Source: Ramazzottius varieornatus (taxonomy: Eukaryota; Tardigrada; Eutardigrada; Parachela; Ramazzottiidae). Taken from it: a stretch of DNA of 64,000 nt. How positions within the stretch are numbered: the stretch's first letter is position 1; each line of letters opens with the position of its first letter. The stretch spans positions 1,174,036-1,238,035 of the forward strand of contig BDGG01000013.1 in NCBI GenBank assembly GCA_001949185.1. Reading direction: 5' to 3'. Positions 49,739 to 64,000 of this stretch are shown in pieces. The notes below the pieces were generated by a model. That model had not been told where the DNA came from, did not search any database, and saw only the letters and a list, made by a program, of their open reading frames with translations. Both the position numbers and the translations under genes were made by a program.

Positions 49739-51277
49739 ATGGGAAAAGACAGAAAGGACAAAGAAAGCCAGCAGGATGATCCAGAGAAGGATACCACCGG
49801 GATTTCCTTCGTAGAAGAAGAGGCGATCTTTTCCGAGACGAATGAGAATTTGGAATGGGAACGTCCGTTCGCCGATACCGGTAAGAATGGGCTGCATTTT
49901 GCCCAGACAGCAAAGAGTAAGCAGTCAAACCAGTTGTTCTTGCAGGCCGTGGGACACTTCCGATTTTGACTCCCGCCGAGCACAAAATTCACAATCCAGT
50001 CTACGATCCTTCGCAGATGGGATGGAGGAACGCCTTTACATCAGCGAGAGTCCATTATTTGGTACCTGGACTCTCAGCCTAAGACACTAATACTAACAGT
50101 TTGATTTACTTCGGACTTTGTGAATGTCGGGTTGAGCCCCGCATGATGTTACTGCGCGCTTGTATCTGCGACAGGTGACGTCGAGCGCCGGTTGTTGCGG
50201 AGCACCGCTTTCGTACGCTTTAGCGAAGTGCTCGCCTATCGCCTTCCATGGTTCCATCAATGGCCCGCTGTCACTAAGTAGTATATTATTTTAGATTGCA
50301 GGTGGCTTAGCTGGAGCGGGGGCCCGCATCCTAACCCATCCTTTCGACCGCGCTCGAACTGCCATGCAGCTGTCCACACCCAAAGACCCTCGTTTCCTTA
50401 ACATCGTTACAACTTTCCGAACCTTCCTCGACCAGCAAGGTGCTAAATTACTTTAGTTTACCCTGGTACTGTCTTTTAGTCTAGTCGCCGCTAACAAACA
50501 GCTGCTTTATTTGCAGGTAAGCGGTCCTTCTTCCGCGGGCTGGACATCAGCCTGCTCCGCATCATGCCGGAAATCGCCCTGAAGTTCGCCATCTACGAAG
50601 AAGTCAAGAAATGGTTCGTCGCCAACCGCACCAAGAAAGCCGGCAAGCAAGCCACCTTTCAAGAGCGATTTCTCGCTGGTGCCGCAGCCGGCTTCGTCTC
50701 CCACATGGCCACTTACCCCATCTGGGTCGTCCAAACCCGCCTCGCCGCGCAACGTCCTCCCGGTTCCGAGTTCAGCGGCATCCGTGACGCCTTCCGTAAA
50801 ATCTACCTCAACGAAGGTCCTCGGTCCTTTTACCGCGGTCTCTTGGTTAGCCTCACTGTGATGGCTCCAGCCATGGGTCTAGATTTAGCCATTTACGGCA
50901 GACTGAAGAAGCTGTACAAGAATTACTTTCGTAAGCATGGTCATCCACCTGCGTACGCGCTGTTACTGTGTGGGACTGTCTCGTCGTGTTTAGCTCATCT
51001 GATAATCTATCCGTTATTACTGCCAAGGATTAGACTGCAAGCAAAGGACCCACATGCCATGCAAATTCAGACTACGGAGAAGAATCTGCTCGGGTACTTG
51101 GTGGACTTGTACAAGAAGGACGGGCTGAGGAAAGGACTGTATCGGGGACTGACACCGAGCTTGATTAAGGTTGTGCCGGCTGTTAGTATCTCGTATGTTT
51201 TGTATGAAAAGATCAATTGGTACCTGAAACAGTTTCAAACTACGGAGAAATCGACAAACAAGAGTACCCACGGATAA
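49739..51277 (+). CDS. Mitochondrial carrier (SLC25), SCaMC/SLC25A42-like
   Basis: Exons 49739-49880, 50302-50439 and 50517-51277, both junctions phase 1; 346 residues. Three carrier repeats are visible after a hydrophilic 45-residue N-terminus without EF hands. Repeat 1: HPFDRAR with FFRGLDISLLRIMPEIALKF. Repeat 2: TYPIWVVQTRL with FYRGLLVSLTVMAPAMGLDL. Repeat 3: IYPLLLPRIRLQ with LYRGLTPSLIKVVPAVSISY. The last block strongly resembles the ATP-Mg/phosphate and CoA carriers of the inner mitochondrial membrane. The acidic residue of the signature PX(D/E)XX(K/R) is kept only in repeat 1. Substrate cannot be assigned. No lesion. Confidence 0.85.
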
Positions 51278-51873
51278 GTTCTTTGGTGCCTGTGTCGATA
51301 ATTCGATATAGGGATATTGTACGACATTGCTAGAGCTAAATTTTTACCGCCATGATGTGCCACATTTCTCATGGAGAATCTGTTACTGCGAGCTTTTCTT
51401 TGAGTTTATATTGTGGTCCAAAGTCCACCGGTTTCTTCTTATAGTTTGTTTTCGGGATAACTTAGCCGGTCGTCGCGCAAGTGGTGATAACGGCGTGATT
51501 GCGCATTCTGTTCCGATAAAAATTCTTGTTCGCGTTTGACTTTTCAAAACTTCCACATTTAGTCTTGTGCCTCCCGTTTTGTACGACAATAAACGAAATT
51601 GAAAACGACAGTATTCGGAACGGAGAGGATCCTTCTATGGCGTAAAAATATTTCCCATATGGGGCGGCGACTGCGTACAGTACGGAAACGGTCATTTCTG
51701 CACTTTGAGGTGCACGTAACTCAAACTCCTGACAGATCTTCCCACAGCAATGAAATGGTATGATCTAGAACGAAAGAACATCGCAAATTTGTAACCGTGA
51801 GAACAGTTTCCGTTTGAAACTAGAATATCAACAACAAGACTTCTAAGATCAATACGAGACGGTATGATCAGTT
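51278..51873. other. Intergenic, convergent 3' ends
   Basis: Lies between the carrier stop and the stop of the next minus-strand gene. No exon recognised. Confidence 0.5.
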
Positions 51874-53338
51874 CTAGAGATTCGTGGAAGGCTTGGAAGA
51901 TCGTCCTCGAGTTCCGGTTTTGACCGGTGGAGGAGGGACAGCCGAAACTCGTTTAGCGCTCCCCTGTGGTCTTCCCAGTGCCTTCCGTTTCGTTCCTTTC
52001 GCTCCTGCAACGAGCAACATCCGACTACCTAGATCACTTTACGCGAAGAAGCTTTACGAAAACTATGGCTAGGTGTTCGGCAAGCCAACTCGACAACATC
52101 GCCCACACAAGCGACGCACATTTCCAGCGTTCTTGGCTATAAGCGTGCGCCACTTGCAAAACGATCTGGTAGAGTTCTCATTACCTCCTTCGTCCTCGGT
52201 CTGTTGGCTAGCCCGGCTTTCCGCCGTGTCCTTCCTGGAGTTCATACTGGAGACCGACTCTGACATGCTCATCTTCCGCGATCGGTCTGATTCTTCATCC
52301 TTCAGTTCGTCAGTGAACAGCTTCTCTTGAAGGACCTTCACTGATTCCGGCATCTTTTTTAAGCTATCTAGATCTTCACTTCCGAACCACGTCCAGCGTT
52401 TCTTTGGCACTGGTTCTTCTTCATTAAACTTCTTTATAGTGATCTTCTTCAGTTCCACTCTGGTATCGGAGACCGTGAAGACGGGTTCCGCATTCTTGCA
52501 GCCAGGGAGCTTTTGCTTCATGTACCTGCTGTAAGATTCTGTGATGCGGCTGGCCAACTGCTCTCCTTTCCCATCCATCTCTTTCTTCATCACAGCAACT
52601 TCTTGTAAGACATCGAGGTCTGCACCAAAGTCGATGAACGTCCGGATTTCGTTGATCATTCCTGCAGAAAGATCTACAGTCAACTGGTGCCACAAGGTTC
52701 GGACGCTAACCAAACAACAAACAGACACTTCAACATGTTGCGTGCCGTGCTATAAGAACGAAACGTATCGTGCGAAACCGTGGTATGGCGTAGTACGAAG
52801 CACCGGGCTAACAGCAAGGCCAAAGCCTATACGGAATCGGACGTGCTGCAACGCTCTGCCCACATGGCACGGTCTGATCGCATGCAGTTTGTACATGACA
52901 AAGACGGGACTTTAGAAGATAAGTGCGACGGGACAATTGCAGCTTCTTCAAATTTTTACCGTTAATCGGAACTGTGCATAGTCGTGGGGAGAATTTCCTC
53001 TCCGCTTCCTGGACTTTCAGCACACCTAACTCGTACACTTGATGTCGTTTTCGGACGTTCTCGATCACCCATTGCTCGCTGAGAATACCCTCGACGTCTT
53101 CGAGAGCGGGGCAGGGCAGCCCTTTAGCCATTTCTTCTGCGGCAAGCGTGTCCATAAGCAGATACCTCATCGTCTCCCCATTGATGCCCCACGGACGAAC
53201 TAGCCTCAGCATTTCAAATACGCGGCTGTCGAGGTAGTTCTGGTAGTCAGTCCGAGTATCTTCTGGCATGTCGCCGACGCGAAGAATGGCCGATTCGACA
53301 TCCTCCGGAAATATTAAAGATGGCTCCGCTCCGTCCAT
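51874..53338 (-). CDS. Unrecognised protein with coiled/charged body and basic C-terminal tail
   Basis: Three exons on minus: 53338-52960, 52661-52185 and 52004-51874, phase 1 at both junctions; 328 residues. The first 115 residues are predicted mostly helical and acidic (EDVESAILRVGDM, NYLDSRVFEMLRL). The middle has a helical stretch around DLDVLQEVAVMKKEMDGKGEQ, then KKITIKKFNEEEPVPKKRW and a serine-rich acidic segment. The last exon codes only for a strongly basic Ala/Pro/Lys/Arg tail (AKGTKRKALGRPQGSAKRV), the kind seen in nucleic-acid- or microtubule-binding proteins. I do not recognise the family. Intron 2 contains a MITE copy. The start ATG 53338 is the first in the frame. Confidence 0.65.
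52078..52178. repeat. Palindromic MITE copy in an intron
   Basis: GCAAGCCAACTCGACAACAT on the left and AGCGTGCGCCACTTGCAAAACGATCTGGTAGAG on the right around TCTTGGCTATA. It lies immediately after the exon 2 donor of the minus-strand gene. Confidence 0.65.
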
Positions 53339-53913
53339 TTTCCCCCGTTTTCCTTTGTATGCGTCCGGACGCTTTCACCTCCCTGCTACAGAGTACACAC
53401 GTTCACACACCTCAGACGAAAATGGCAAAATAAGCAGGTTAATTCGATTTGGAAAGCTGGACAACAAAAGGAACAATTATTCCATTTTCCGGACAGGGCA
53501 GAAGTTTCGACCTTCGGCTCCGCTACTTGTAACCTTTCACGACTCCACCCTTTGGTTTTGGGGTTCACCCTTTTGTTGTGGACCGTGGAGAAATTTGCCG
53601 AGGGTGCTTTTCGCTATTCAAATGATCACTCGATCAATCAGGATTAATCCTATGCTATCGGGACTATCCTTGATTCGCGTGGTTTGCCCCTATAAATTTT
53701 CAGTTTGGGGGTGAATATTTTCGGACCGAGTGTAAACTGGGATTTTTGATATCGTGAGGCGCGCAGTCGGCGGAGACGGACAGACGTTTTCCTCTGGGTG
53801 GTCTGACCTCATGTAGTCATCCTTATACGGAATTATCGCTGGCGTATCTGATTACCTTGTCAGGTACAAAAGCAACTACGTGGAAACGAGTCATACCGAT
53901 ATTGGTGAACGCA

Positions 53914-57376
<3,463 letters not shown>

Positions 57377-58110
57377 ACTATTGCAGTTCGCGTGACAGAG
57401 ACCATAAGTATTCTTTTTTTAACTTGTGCGAATTCAAGAGAACTTTTTCTCACAAAACCTGGCGTGTCGACGTTTTACTGAATACATTCTGAATCCAGCT
57501 TTCACAAAACCGCGCGTCGACTAATTTCTCTTCGTTATGAAACCGTAACTTGTTTAGTATTCTCGTAACGAAACGGTCTTGGTAGGCAGTGGCTTTGGTA
57601 AGACAATGCGCGTCGAAACTTTTCGGCGCATTGTATTCATCTCCTTTCGAGCTTGTCCTCGATGTCACCGTTAACAACGTTAAAACCTTAGTGCCATCCA
57701 AAAAGTTTGTTAGGCGTTTACCGAGGTCGAACATCGACTTTACACAAAATATCAACTTTATTTTTAGCTGTACTCAGAGCAGATTGCGTTCAGCGCCGAC
57801 TTTCACAACAAGATGATACAACCAAACATAAAAAAATAGATATCGTCCCAAGTGTTCTGTTCGAGCCCGCTGTTGAAGGGTTCAAGCTTTTTATTCGGTT
57901 CTGGAACATCGACCTTACCTACTGGCACTATCACAAGTTTCGATCTTCAGAAGAAAATAGCCACTGTGTCCGTGCCGATTTGGTATTAGCGGAAATGTGC
58001 AGTCTTGTCTGGTCCATCTCGAATGTTTGCCAATTCGCGTGACCCGAAGTAACTCCAAACCTGCGGTAGAACAGCATAAGTTGGTGTTGATTAAACTACA
58101 GGAATTGCAA
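57377..58110. other. Intergenic, one doubtful minus-strand ORF
   Basis: A minus frame at 57755-57450 (101 residues, with NKLRFHNEEKLVDARFCESW) looks protein-like but has no match I can name; it may be a relic of a mobile element or an exon of the downstream locus. The rest is featureless. Confidence 0.35.
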
Positions 58111-58861
58111 TTACCATCGCAGCATCGATGTCAAGCAAAATGCGATTGCTCCCAAAGCGCACAATGACGTGAAGAGGATAGTCGTCCTCTGCGAGAATAT
58201 TCCATCTGCAAAGAAACCTCCGTTGCGCAAACGACAGTATTTCTTGCTCAGTGATACCGCCATTGGATTACCTCTCGACAGGCAGACAGGCTTTATGCCG
58301 GTATAGCCGCAAAAGGGTTCGCTGGGCGGCGGGAAAGGCACTGGCCATTCTATGGTTGTTACACTCTCGAAAACGTTGGTTGAGCCGGGGAGTTTCAAGA
58401 CAATTGTGGGCCATACATCACCCTTCTGGAAATGCTGAACAATCATATCTTGTTTGCGCTCGCCCACTTCGTCGAACTGGACGACGCCGGTGTCCAGGTT
58501 GAATGTCCGGTTCCAGAACAGCCGGCCGAGAGCGCTTCCGTCATTCGGGTCGACGGAGGAGTTATTGAGAGATTCCCCGATTACGTTACCGAGCATCATG
58601 ACGCATTCGTAGCTCCCTATTGCGAACAAGTTCGGCTGCAAAAAAAATTCAAATCGGTTATCCGCGGCTTACATTCTCGAGAACGTCAGTTGAGCCAGGG
58701 AACTTCAGTACAAGTGTATTTTTGCTCGTCTGGTCGACATGCCCCATTCTTACAGTTTTAAATCGGTATTGATCGCGCCTGCAGACTATACCTGACAATG
58801 TAATTGCGCCAAGAGGCCGCTTTTTCTCCACCACTTGAACAAAACCGGTACCTAGACCCAT
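58111..58861 (-). pseudogene. Guanylate-cyclase-receptor-like extracellular fragment, probably decayed
   Basis: A minus frame at 58641-58111 has the C-terminal half of a type-I periplasmic (ANF-receptor-like) ligand domain: SVDPNDGSALGRLFWNRTF, GVVQFDEVGERKQDM, then PPSEPFCGYTGIKPVC, followed by a hydrophobic TTILFTSLCALGAIAFCLTS that could be the membrane segment. It stops there; no kinase-homology or cyclase domain follows. At 58861-58658 a second copy of the KLPGSTNVFESV segment appears as KFPGSTDVLENV, so part of the exon is duplicated. Could be an exon of a larger gene whose other parts I cannot see. Confidence 0.45.
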
Positions 58862-59409
58862 TACCGCTTCTGGAATAAACCATGGCCACAGGAAGCGGAA
58901 GTGAACTTAGAAACAAAAATCACACAGCAAACTTGATGGTTGATTGTGCAGATTGCGCCACACTGCACTGTGCTCTATGACACGTTCACTTCCCGTAGTC
59001 TACTCCCGAAAGTGGCAGTAGGTCAAAAATTGTGGTTCGAATAGTGCAGCAACGGAAATCCCCTACTGTGACATCAGTTCGTAGACTAGAGGCGGCGTAT
59101 TGCCGTAATCCCGTGTAAGCTTATCGAACTGGCAAGTGAATCCTACAGGGTGTCGTGTGCAGCCGGCCGCCGTCATTCTACACAGAGTGAGCTGCCACCG
59201 CGGGATGGAAGTCCCACTGTAGCTAAAACGAGCTGCAACGTCACTCATACGCGCAGCAGCTGATCACAACTTTGAATATTTGGGCAGCCACTGTGCTACC
59301 CACCCAAGTAACCCAACGCTAGCTAACCGCAATTTCGATAACGCTATTTTCCGAAAATAAGGTGAGGACAGTGTTCTTCCGATTATTGTAATTCGTAATT
59401 GAAAGTGGC
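58862..59409. other. Intergenic, no gene seen
   Basis: No coding or repeat structure recognised. Confidence 0.5.
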
Positions 59410-59637
59410 CAAGTTTGACGGTTTTGGAATTCTGATACAGCATTCCAAATTACAAATTCTGGGTTGCGTTTTTCTATACTAATTGGGATTCCAGGAACGT
59501 GATGATATTTTGACACACAATCGAAATCCGAATAATCAAGTATGACGGTTTTGGAATTCCTATACAGCATTCCAATTACAAATTCTGGGTTGGGTTTTTT
59601 TGATACTAATCGAAAAATCCAGGGACGTGATGATACA
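59410..59637. repeat. Two-unit direct repeat, about 128-bp period
   Basis: GACGGTTTTGGAATTC, TACAGCATTCCAA and ATTACAAATTCTGGGTTG occur in the same order starting at about 59417 and again at about 59545, and both continue to CCAGGRACGTGATGATA. The second unit abuts the mariner relic. CACACAATCGAAATCC between the units recurs as TACACAATCGAAATCC at about 61090. Confidence 0.75.
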
Positions 59638-60569
59638 CAGGGGGTTCAACAAGTTTTAAAGCTGATTTCACCACAAATTACTGGTTCGCCCGAACTTCAC
59701 AGTTTTTCAAAGTAAGCACCACCAATCTCTATGCAATGTTTACATCGAGAAACCCAGTCGCCAGACATTTCGTGAACATATTTTTTATCAAAAGAAGCAA
59801 GGGCGTCGTCGCTAGGGCTATCGAGCTTCTCTTCCGCCAAAATGAGGGGGATGAACAATAGTTTCGAGCTTCTGCTCGGCCGAAAATTCCGCTGTTGGAA
59901 GTGCGCTGTGTGACTGCGCGTTATCGTGGTGAAGCATTTCTCCCCGAAGTCCGCCTTTTGGACGTCTGTTTCTCAGGATCTCTCACAGAGATTTCAAACA
60001 GTTTTTGATGTAAGAAGCACCACCCATCGACGGTCCACGAGATACCTTTGTTTGAAACTAACTCTGTTCCAACCCAGGAAAACGTTGGGCATATCAATAC
60101 GATTCTTGATGCTCTTCGGTGCCGTACAACCACGGGTGCGCCACTTTCTTTCTCGACCTATTCCTTGTTGTGTTCCTTCCGTTGTGGGTCGTAATAAAAC
60201 TTTCGATGAAGATTTCTGCACCGGTACTCAACAGATGATTTCGATGAAGATTCATCCCCCAACACTGTACTCATCTCCTCGGAGCATTCCCGTGTCGTCA
60301 AACACTTGACGACACGGGAATGCTTCGAGGAGAAATTATACAGTATGACGCTTCGGTAAAACGGCTATCGTAATGCGCCATGTTAGCGGGGAAAGTGGAA
60401 AGTTCGTCAGGTGCTAAAATCAAGACTGACGATTCTTCGCGGGTTTCAAGTCTATTCATTCGGTCTTTTGGTAATGGGCCGTAAATAGGCCAGCCTTTGT
60501 TTTGGACGGTGCCATAAAAATCTAGGTCAACTAGGGCAGTCATGCCTTAAAACTTATTGAACCCCCTAT
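59638..60569 (-). mobile_element. Decayed mariner-like element with terminal inverted repeats
   Basis: AGGGGGTTCAACAAGTTTTA at the left end is mirrored by TAAAACTTATTGAACCCCCT at the right end. Read on minus, broken frames hold a mariner transposase relic: LHHDNAQSHSA (second catalytic aspartate region), a HPPHFG block where HPPYSPDL is expected, and an end like CIEIGGAYFEKL. Several stops interrupt it. At about 930 bases it is internally deleted. It differs from the mariner at 26328 in its ends and motifs. Confidence 0.75.
60275..60332. repeat. Near-perfect 27-bp hairpin inside the mariner relic
   Basis: Arm 60275-60301 (starting CTCCTCGGAGCATTCCCGTG) is inverted at 60306-60332 with a single mismatch and a four-base ACAC loop. 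Confidence 0.9.
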
Positions 60570-61717
60570 GTATTTCTTCGATATGCCTCACGACTATTTT
60601 CGCAATATTCTCTCTTCCGTTTCTGCACCGCTGGATTTCTTCGCAAGCGTCATCCGACGCTAGCAGACTTGTCAGCGACGCCATGCAGACTTCGACCGGC
60701 TTTGGCACAAGCACATCCATCGAGAAGTCTGACTCTGAAACTTTCCTTTTAGATTCTCATTTTTCCCGGACAGTCGCAAATCTGGGCTAATTCAGCTTAA
60801 GGCTCGCAAATTCGTCTCTTCTCTGTTTCCAATTCACGATACAAGTAGTATAGCTTCCTTTATTGAAAGAAAGCTTTCGTATGGCATAATGGTTAGGCAC
60901 ATCCCAAGACGACCGGAGCGACGATAGGCCAGTCCCCACCGATGCCACCGAAGGAGAAGGTACGTACAGTACGGAAAAGATTTTTTACGTAGTATTTTGG
61001 TGCGTTCAAACATAATCATAATCTTATTTGTTGGGCAAATACAAGGCGATAAGAAGCCCGCGGCGCCGGCACCCGATTGTGTATTTTGATACACAATCGA
61101 AATCCAAGATATTGGTAATTCGAACAATAAGCATCACTGAGAACCACGCGAAGTACACGTGGATATACTATTTGTACGCCTTGCGAGCCACCGTAAATGC
61201 TTGATTCGGTGACTAACGGTTCACTGGTGCACGCCACACAGCCGTGCTAGATTACAATGCGTACTAGTGCTTCGCGAAGGAGCTACAGTTCGTCCTCGTG
61301 CGAGCGACCAGCGCCCGGCGGGCCTTGCTAGGTTTTGTTTCTCAACTGGGTTCAAGTTTACGCCTTTGCAATGTACTGCGGCACCTGCATGAAGCATAAC
61401 AGACTTGACTGACGGCAGCCATTCGTAGCCGATTTCTCGGGAACGACCTATTCTACGCGAAATACTAGAGAGCTCACTAAACGCTTACTCATCTCACGCG
61501 TGGTACCGAATAGAAAAGCCAGTTTTAAGGAAACTGAAATTACAAAACACTATTCAATAATTCGAATATTTTCAATTGTTGTCGAAAGTCCTATTTGAAT
61601 TGATCATAATGGATAATCCAGTCAGTACGAGGCCCTCGAAATTCGAGTTGCTGTTGCGCGAGAGATTTCGACTTGTCGTAATTGCAATTAAAACTGAAAA
61701 AGCTATATCGGGTTCAA

Positions 61718-61805
61718 GACTGGGGGTCCTCCTGAAAGCAATGTAGTAATACGTCACAAAAGGGGCGGAGCAAGCCGCTACTACAGTCGAAAAAAGAACC
61801 GCATT
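61718..61805 (-). repeat. Dispersed repeat, copy 1 (inverted partner at 63340-63425)
   Basis: Read on minus, GCTTGCTCCGCCCCTTTTGT and GACGT, CTACATT, GCTTTC, GGA, CCCC line up with GCCTTGCTCTGCCCCTTCCG at 63354 and onward, at roughly 75-80 percent by eye. Confidence 0.6.
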
Positions 61806-62843
61806 CGCAGCGTAATCACTGTTTGCTGCATGCGCGTAACACTTATGCAAAACACTTTCCCCTGCCCTTCTACAGTACGAGGAGCGAGACCCAACTTTGT
61901 CCGTTTGCCCGAACTGGCGACAACTTTGTCCGCTGACGATATCTCACTAATCTTCCGCTATCAAAATCCCAAAATTATTCGCAATAATCTTCAAACACAT
62001 AGCTTCATTTCTGTCCAGTCAAAAGTGAGAATAAGTGGAAGATTAGGACGGGAGAAATTCCAGAATGGAAGTCGTTCTGGAATTCGTTCGGTATTAGGGA
62101 ACACGCTCTCTGCAGAGGGCCCAACAAGCTGGGTCATTTGAAACACATATGCGCCCAACCGAGCAGGAACACGCATTTCCAACCGTGTGCCCAAGGCTGA
62201 TGACGTAAAACTACCGTTTCCGTCCCAAATCGGAACGGCTAAAACTCTGTCCACTTCCACGCAAAAACGCGTTGCTTTACAAAATCCGTTTAACTGTAAC
62301 CTACCAATGAAGGCTGCCCTTCTTTCTGCTCAATCTTGCATGATCTCCCTTGCCTTTTACTGATCTTTGCGGAAAGTTTTCCACGGACTTGAGTTCTGCT
62401 ACTTCTGAAGGGCTAGAGAAGGCTATCATCCGTTCCGATTCACCCGATACTCATGAAAAAGCCGTGGCGAGAAGTCATGTCACTTTGAAGTTGCTCCCTT
62501 CGGCTACCTTTGCTCAGAGTGGTTGGACTGAAACCACCCAAGTATTGACTGTAAGTCGAGACTACTTCTTAATTCTGAGAGCCAAGAGAAGGGAAGGTAT
62601 GGCGCAGAGGAAAGTTAGGCTGGTTCAATCACCCGCTGTCTCGTCTTCCGGTGGCGCATGACGTCGTCGGAAGTGTAACCACCAAACCGAAAGCGGTTGT
62701 GGGTGAAAGCGCCTGTGGAAACCAGCTATCTCTTCCATCGATGGCTCTGAAAATCATGAATGAACTTTCGGCTAAGTTTTGAGGGTGGAATTAGCGAAAT
62801 CTCCCACGCTTCAGGAAGATATAGCGATGTGAAGCACAGTCGT

Positions 62844-62882
62844 CGTGCGCCACTTGGGAAGATAATCTATCCCAACATCGCT
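62844..62882. repeat. MITE fragment (half copy)
   Basis: GTCGTGCGCCACTTGGGAAG and then ATAATCTATCCCAACAT is one arm of the GTGGCGCAC family; its partner arm is missing. Confidence 0.55.
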
Positions 62883-63339
62883 TAATAAGTCATATGTGAC
62901 TTCGAAAATGGAAACAAGGTGCTCATGCGGTAGGTGTACATTGGCTTCTACCTTGATTCCTACGGAATATCAGAAGGGTTAAAACTTTGTCCACTCTTCC
63001 TCGGTCGCCTTATGGCGGTAAATGTGATCAGCTGATTTCAACCCAGCCAGGACGCCAAAATTGCCACTTGCAGGACTTGACTGGACTATGTATTTTCGTG
63101 GCTAAAGTAGGGTCTCGCTCCTCGTTCTCCGAAATGTATAGAATTTTGTCACCGAGCACGATGCCGAACCGACTGAAACTTTTTGACCAGCAAGACGTTT
63201 GTTTTCTTGAGGCGGTTTTGCAACTCACTCAGTGAAGAATGTGCCGAAAGATTGATGTCGGACCGAGGCCAGACTCCGTGCTCTACCCCACAGTACTGGC
63301 CTGGTACTATAGAGATTAAGTTGCCACTCCCGTTCACTT

Positions 63340-63425
63340 TGCAACTGTGGCTACGGCCTTGCTCTGCCCCTTCCGTGACGTTTAACTACATTTTGCTTTC
63401 CGGAGCTCCCCTTATTTTCGAAAAA
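63340..63425 (+). repeat. Dispersed repeat, copy 2
   Basis: Partner of 61718-61805 in the opposite orientation. The two could be the ends of one 1.7-kb element, but no transposase is visible between them. Confidence 0.55.
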
Positions 63426-64000
63426 TAGCGTAATCGGAGTTACGGTTGGCTGGCATTGGGAAGCATGGTGGCTACCCAACTATTCAAAGTTCTGATCAGC
63501 TGCTGCGCTTATGAGTGACATTGCAACTCATCTTAGCTACACTGGGACTTTCATCTGGCGGTGGCAACTTAATGTCTGTACTGGCTACAGTTGTGTATGA
63601 TGTTATGAAAGGATCGTGACGTATTCCACTTTAGACGTACAAGAGGTTGATCTTACAATGCTTAATGGGCGTAGCGTTGTACCTGAGGAATTCATTGATA
63701 ACGACTTGCTGTACGCTTTACCTACGACTTGATTGGTATTGATTGCGCGTCCTGTAGTCACAGATATTTTTGGGTACAGTTTACCTCCGAGATGTGTCAA
63801 TTGCTTTAATTTGACCGTGATATGTGAATCACAGTGTGGGTGACCAATCACATGGCAGGCCACTAAAAGAACTGAATAAATGGAAGTGATTACTTGATTC
63901 GTGGTAACCGTGCTGAATGGCTTGCCATATTTCGTTTGTTTTGGTCCACCGTGTAGCAAACAGATGGGTCATCGCAAAACAAAACCTAGCGTTTGAATTG

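Larger units (their letters stand above)
60570..64000. other. Gene-poor end of window
   Basis: About 3.4 kb in which I cannot support any gene. Open frames at 62350-62661 (plus) and 63959-63603 (minus) are unrecognised and lack clear splice context. It contains the repeat pair 61718-61805 / 63340-63425 and a MITE fragment at 62844-62882. Confidence 0.45.

Noticed and set aside
60875-60950. tRNA-like stretch (TGGCATAATGGTTAGGCAC)
   Set aside because: It resembles an A box, but no B box (GGTTCGAATCC-type) or cloverleaf follows at the right distance.
62350-62661. Plus-strand 103-residue frame as a gene
   Set aside because: Low-complexity Ser/Ala composition and no neighbouring exons.
61718-63425. 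A 1.7-kb transposon bounded by the inverted repeat pair
   Set aside because: The two copies are only moderately similar, have no visible target duplication and enclose no transposase; reported only as dispersed repeats.

Overview
This is eukaryotic, animal DNA. Almost every gene is split by GT-AG introns of roughly 70 to 1500 bases, the intergenic DNA is full of decayed transposons, and the products are metazoan: a whirlin-type PDZ scaffold, PARG, PAAF1, methionine aminopeptidase 2, inositol-pentakisphosphate 2-kinase, mu-class glutathione transferases, three-finger (Ly6) domains and an SRCR/Sushi/discoidin glycoprotein. Compact introns and mu-class GSTs point to an invertebrate with a small genome. 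A tardigrade or other protostome is my guess; the sequence does not prove it. One 50-base run of N (28018-28067) marks an assembly gap.

Layout. 1-1809 (minus): an SPATA4/SPEF-type calponin-homology protein and a coding segment leaving the window. 2181-7965 (minus): whirlin-like scaffold with three PDZ domains and a harmonin-homology domain. 10932-12638 (plus): METAP2. 13499-15052 (plus): IPPK. 15542-23129 (plus): an 11-exon, about 1960-residue secreted protein with SRCR, fibrinogen-like, Sushi and repeated discoidin-like modules. 25209-29956: a broken rhodopsin-type GPCR (minus) interrupted by a mariner transposon, itself interrupted by a non-LTR retrotransposon. 31875-32897 (plus): a two-domain Ly6-like protein. 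33290-46024: a mu-class GST cluster with three intact genes (38757-40259, 41672-43012, 44627-46024; all plus), two pseudogenes on minus and one relic. 46452-47341: a small secreted protein. 47490-49329 (minus): PAAF1. 49739-51277 (plus): mitochondrial carrier. 51874-53338 (minus): unrecognised protein with a basic tail. 53914-57376 (plus): PARG with an N-terminal PIP-box-like motif. 57377-64000: gene-poor, with a guanylate-cyclase-receptor-like fragment, a decayed mariner and several repeats.

The genes are not an operon; they are ordinary independent loci. The GSTs form one birth-and-death family. The most interesting undescribed items are a palindromic MITE family (GTGGCGCAC core), mostly in introns, the nested transposon stack, the lineage-specific GST C-terminal extension, and the domain architecture of the 15542-23129 glycoprotein. 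Exon borders were placed by eye from splice consensus plus reading-frame phase; phases add up for all genes described as intact.
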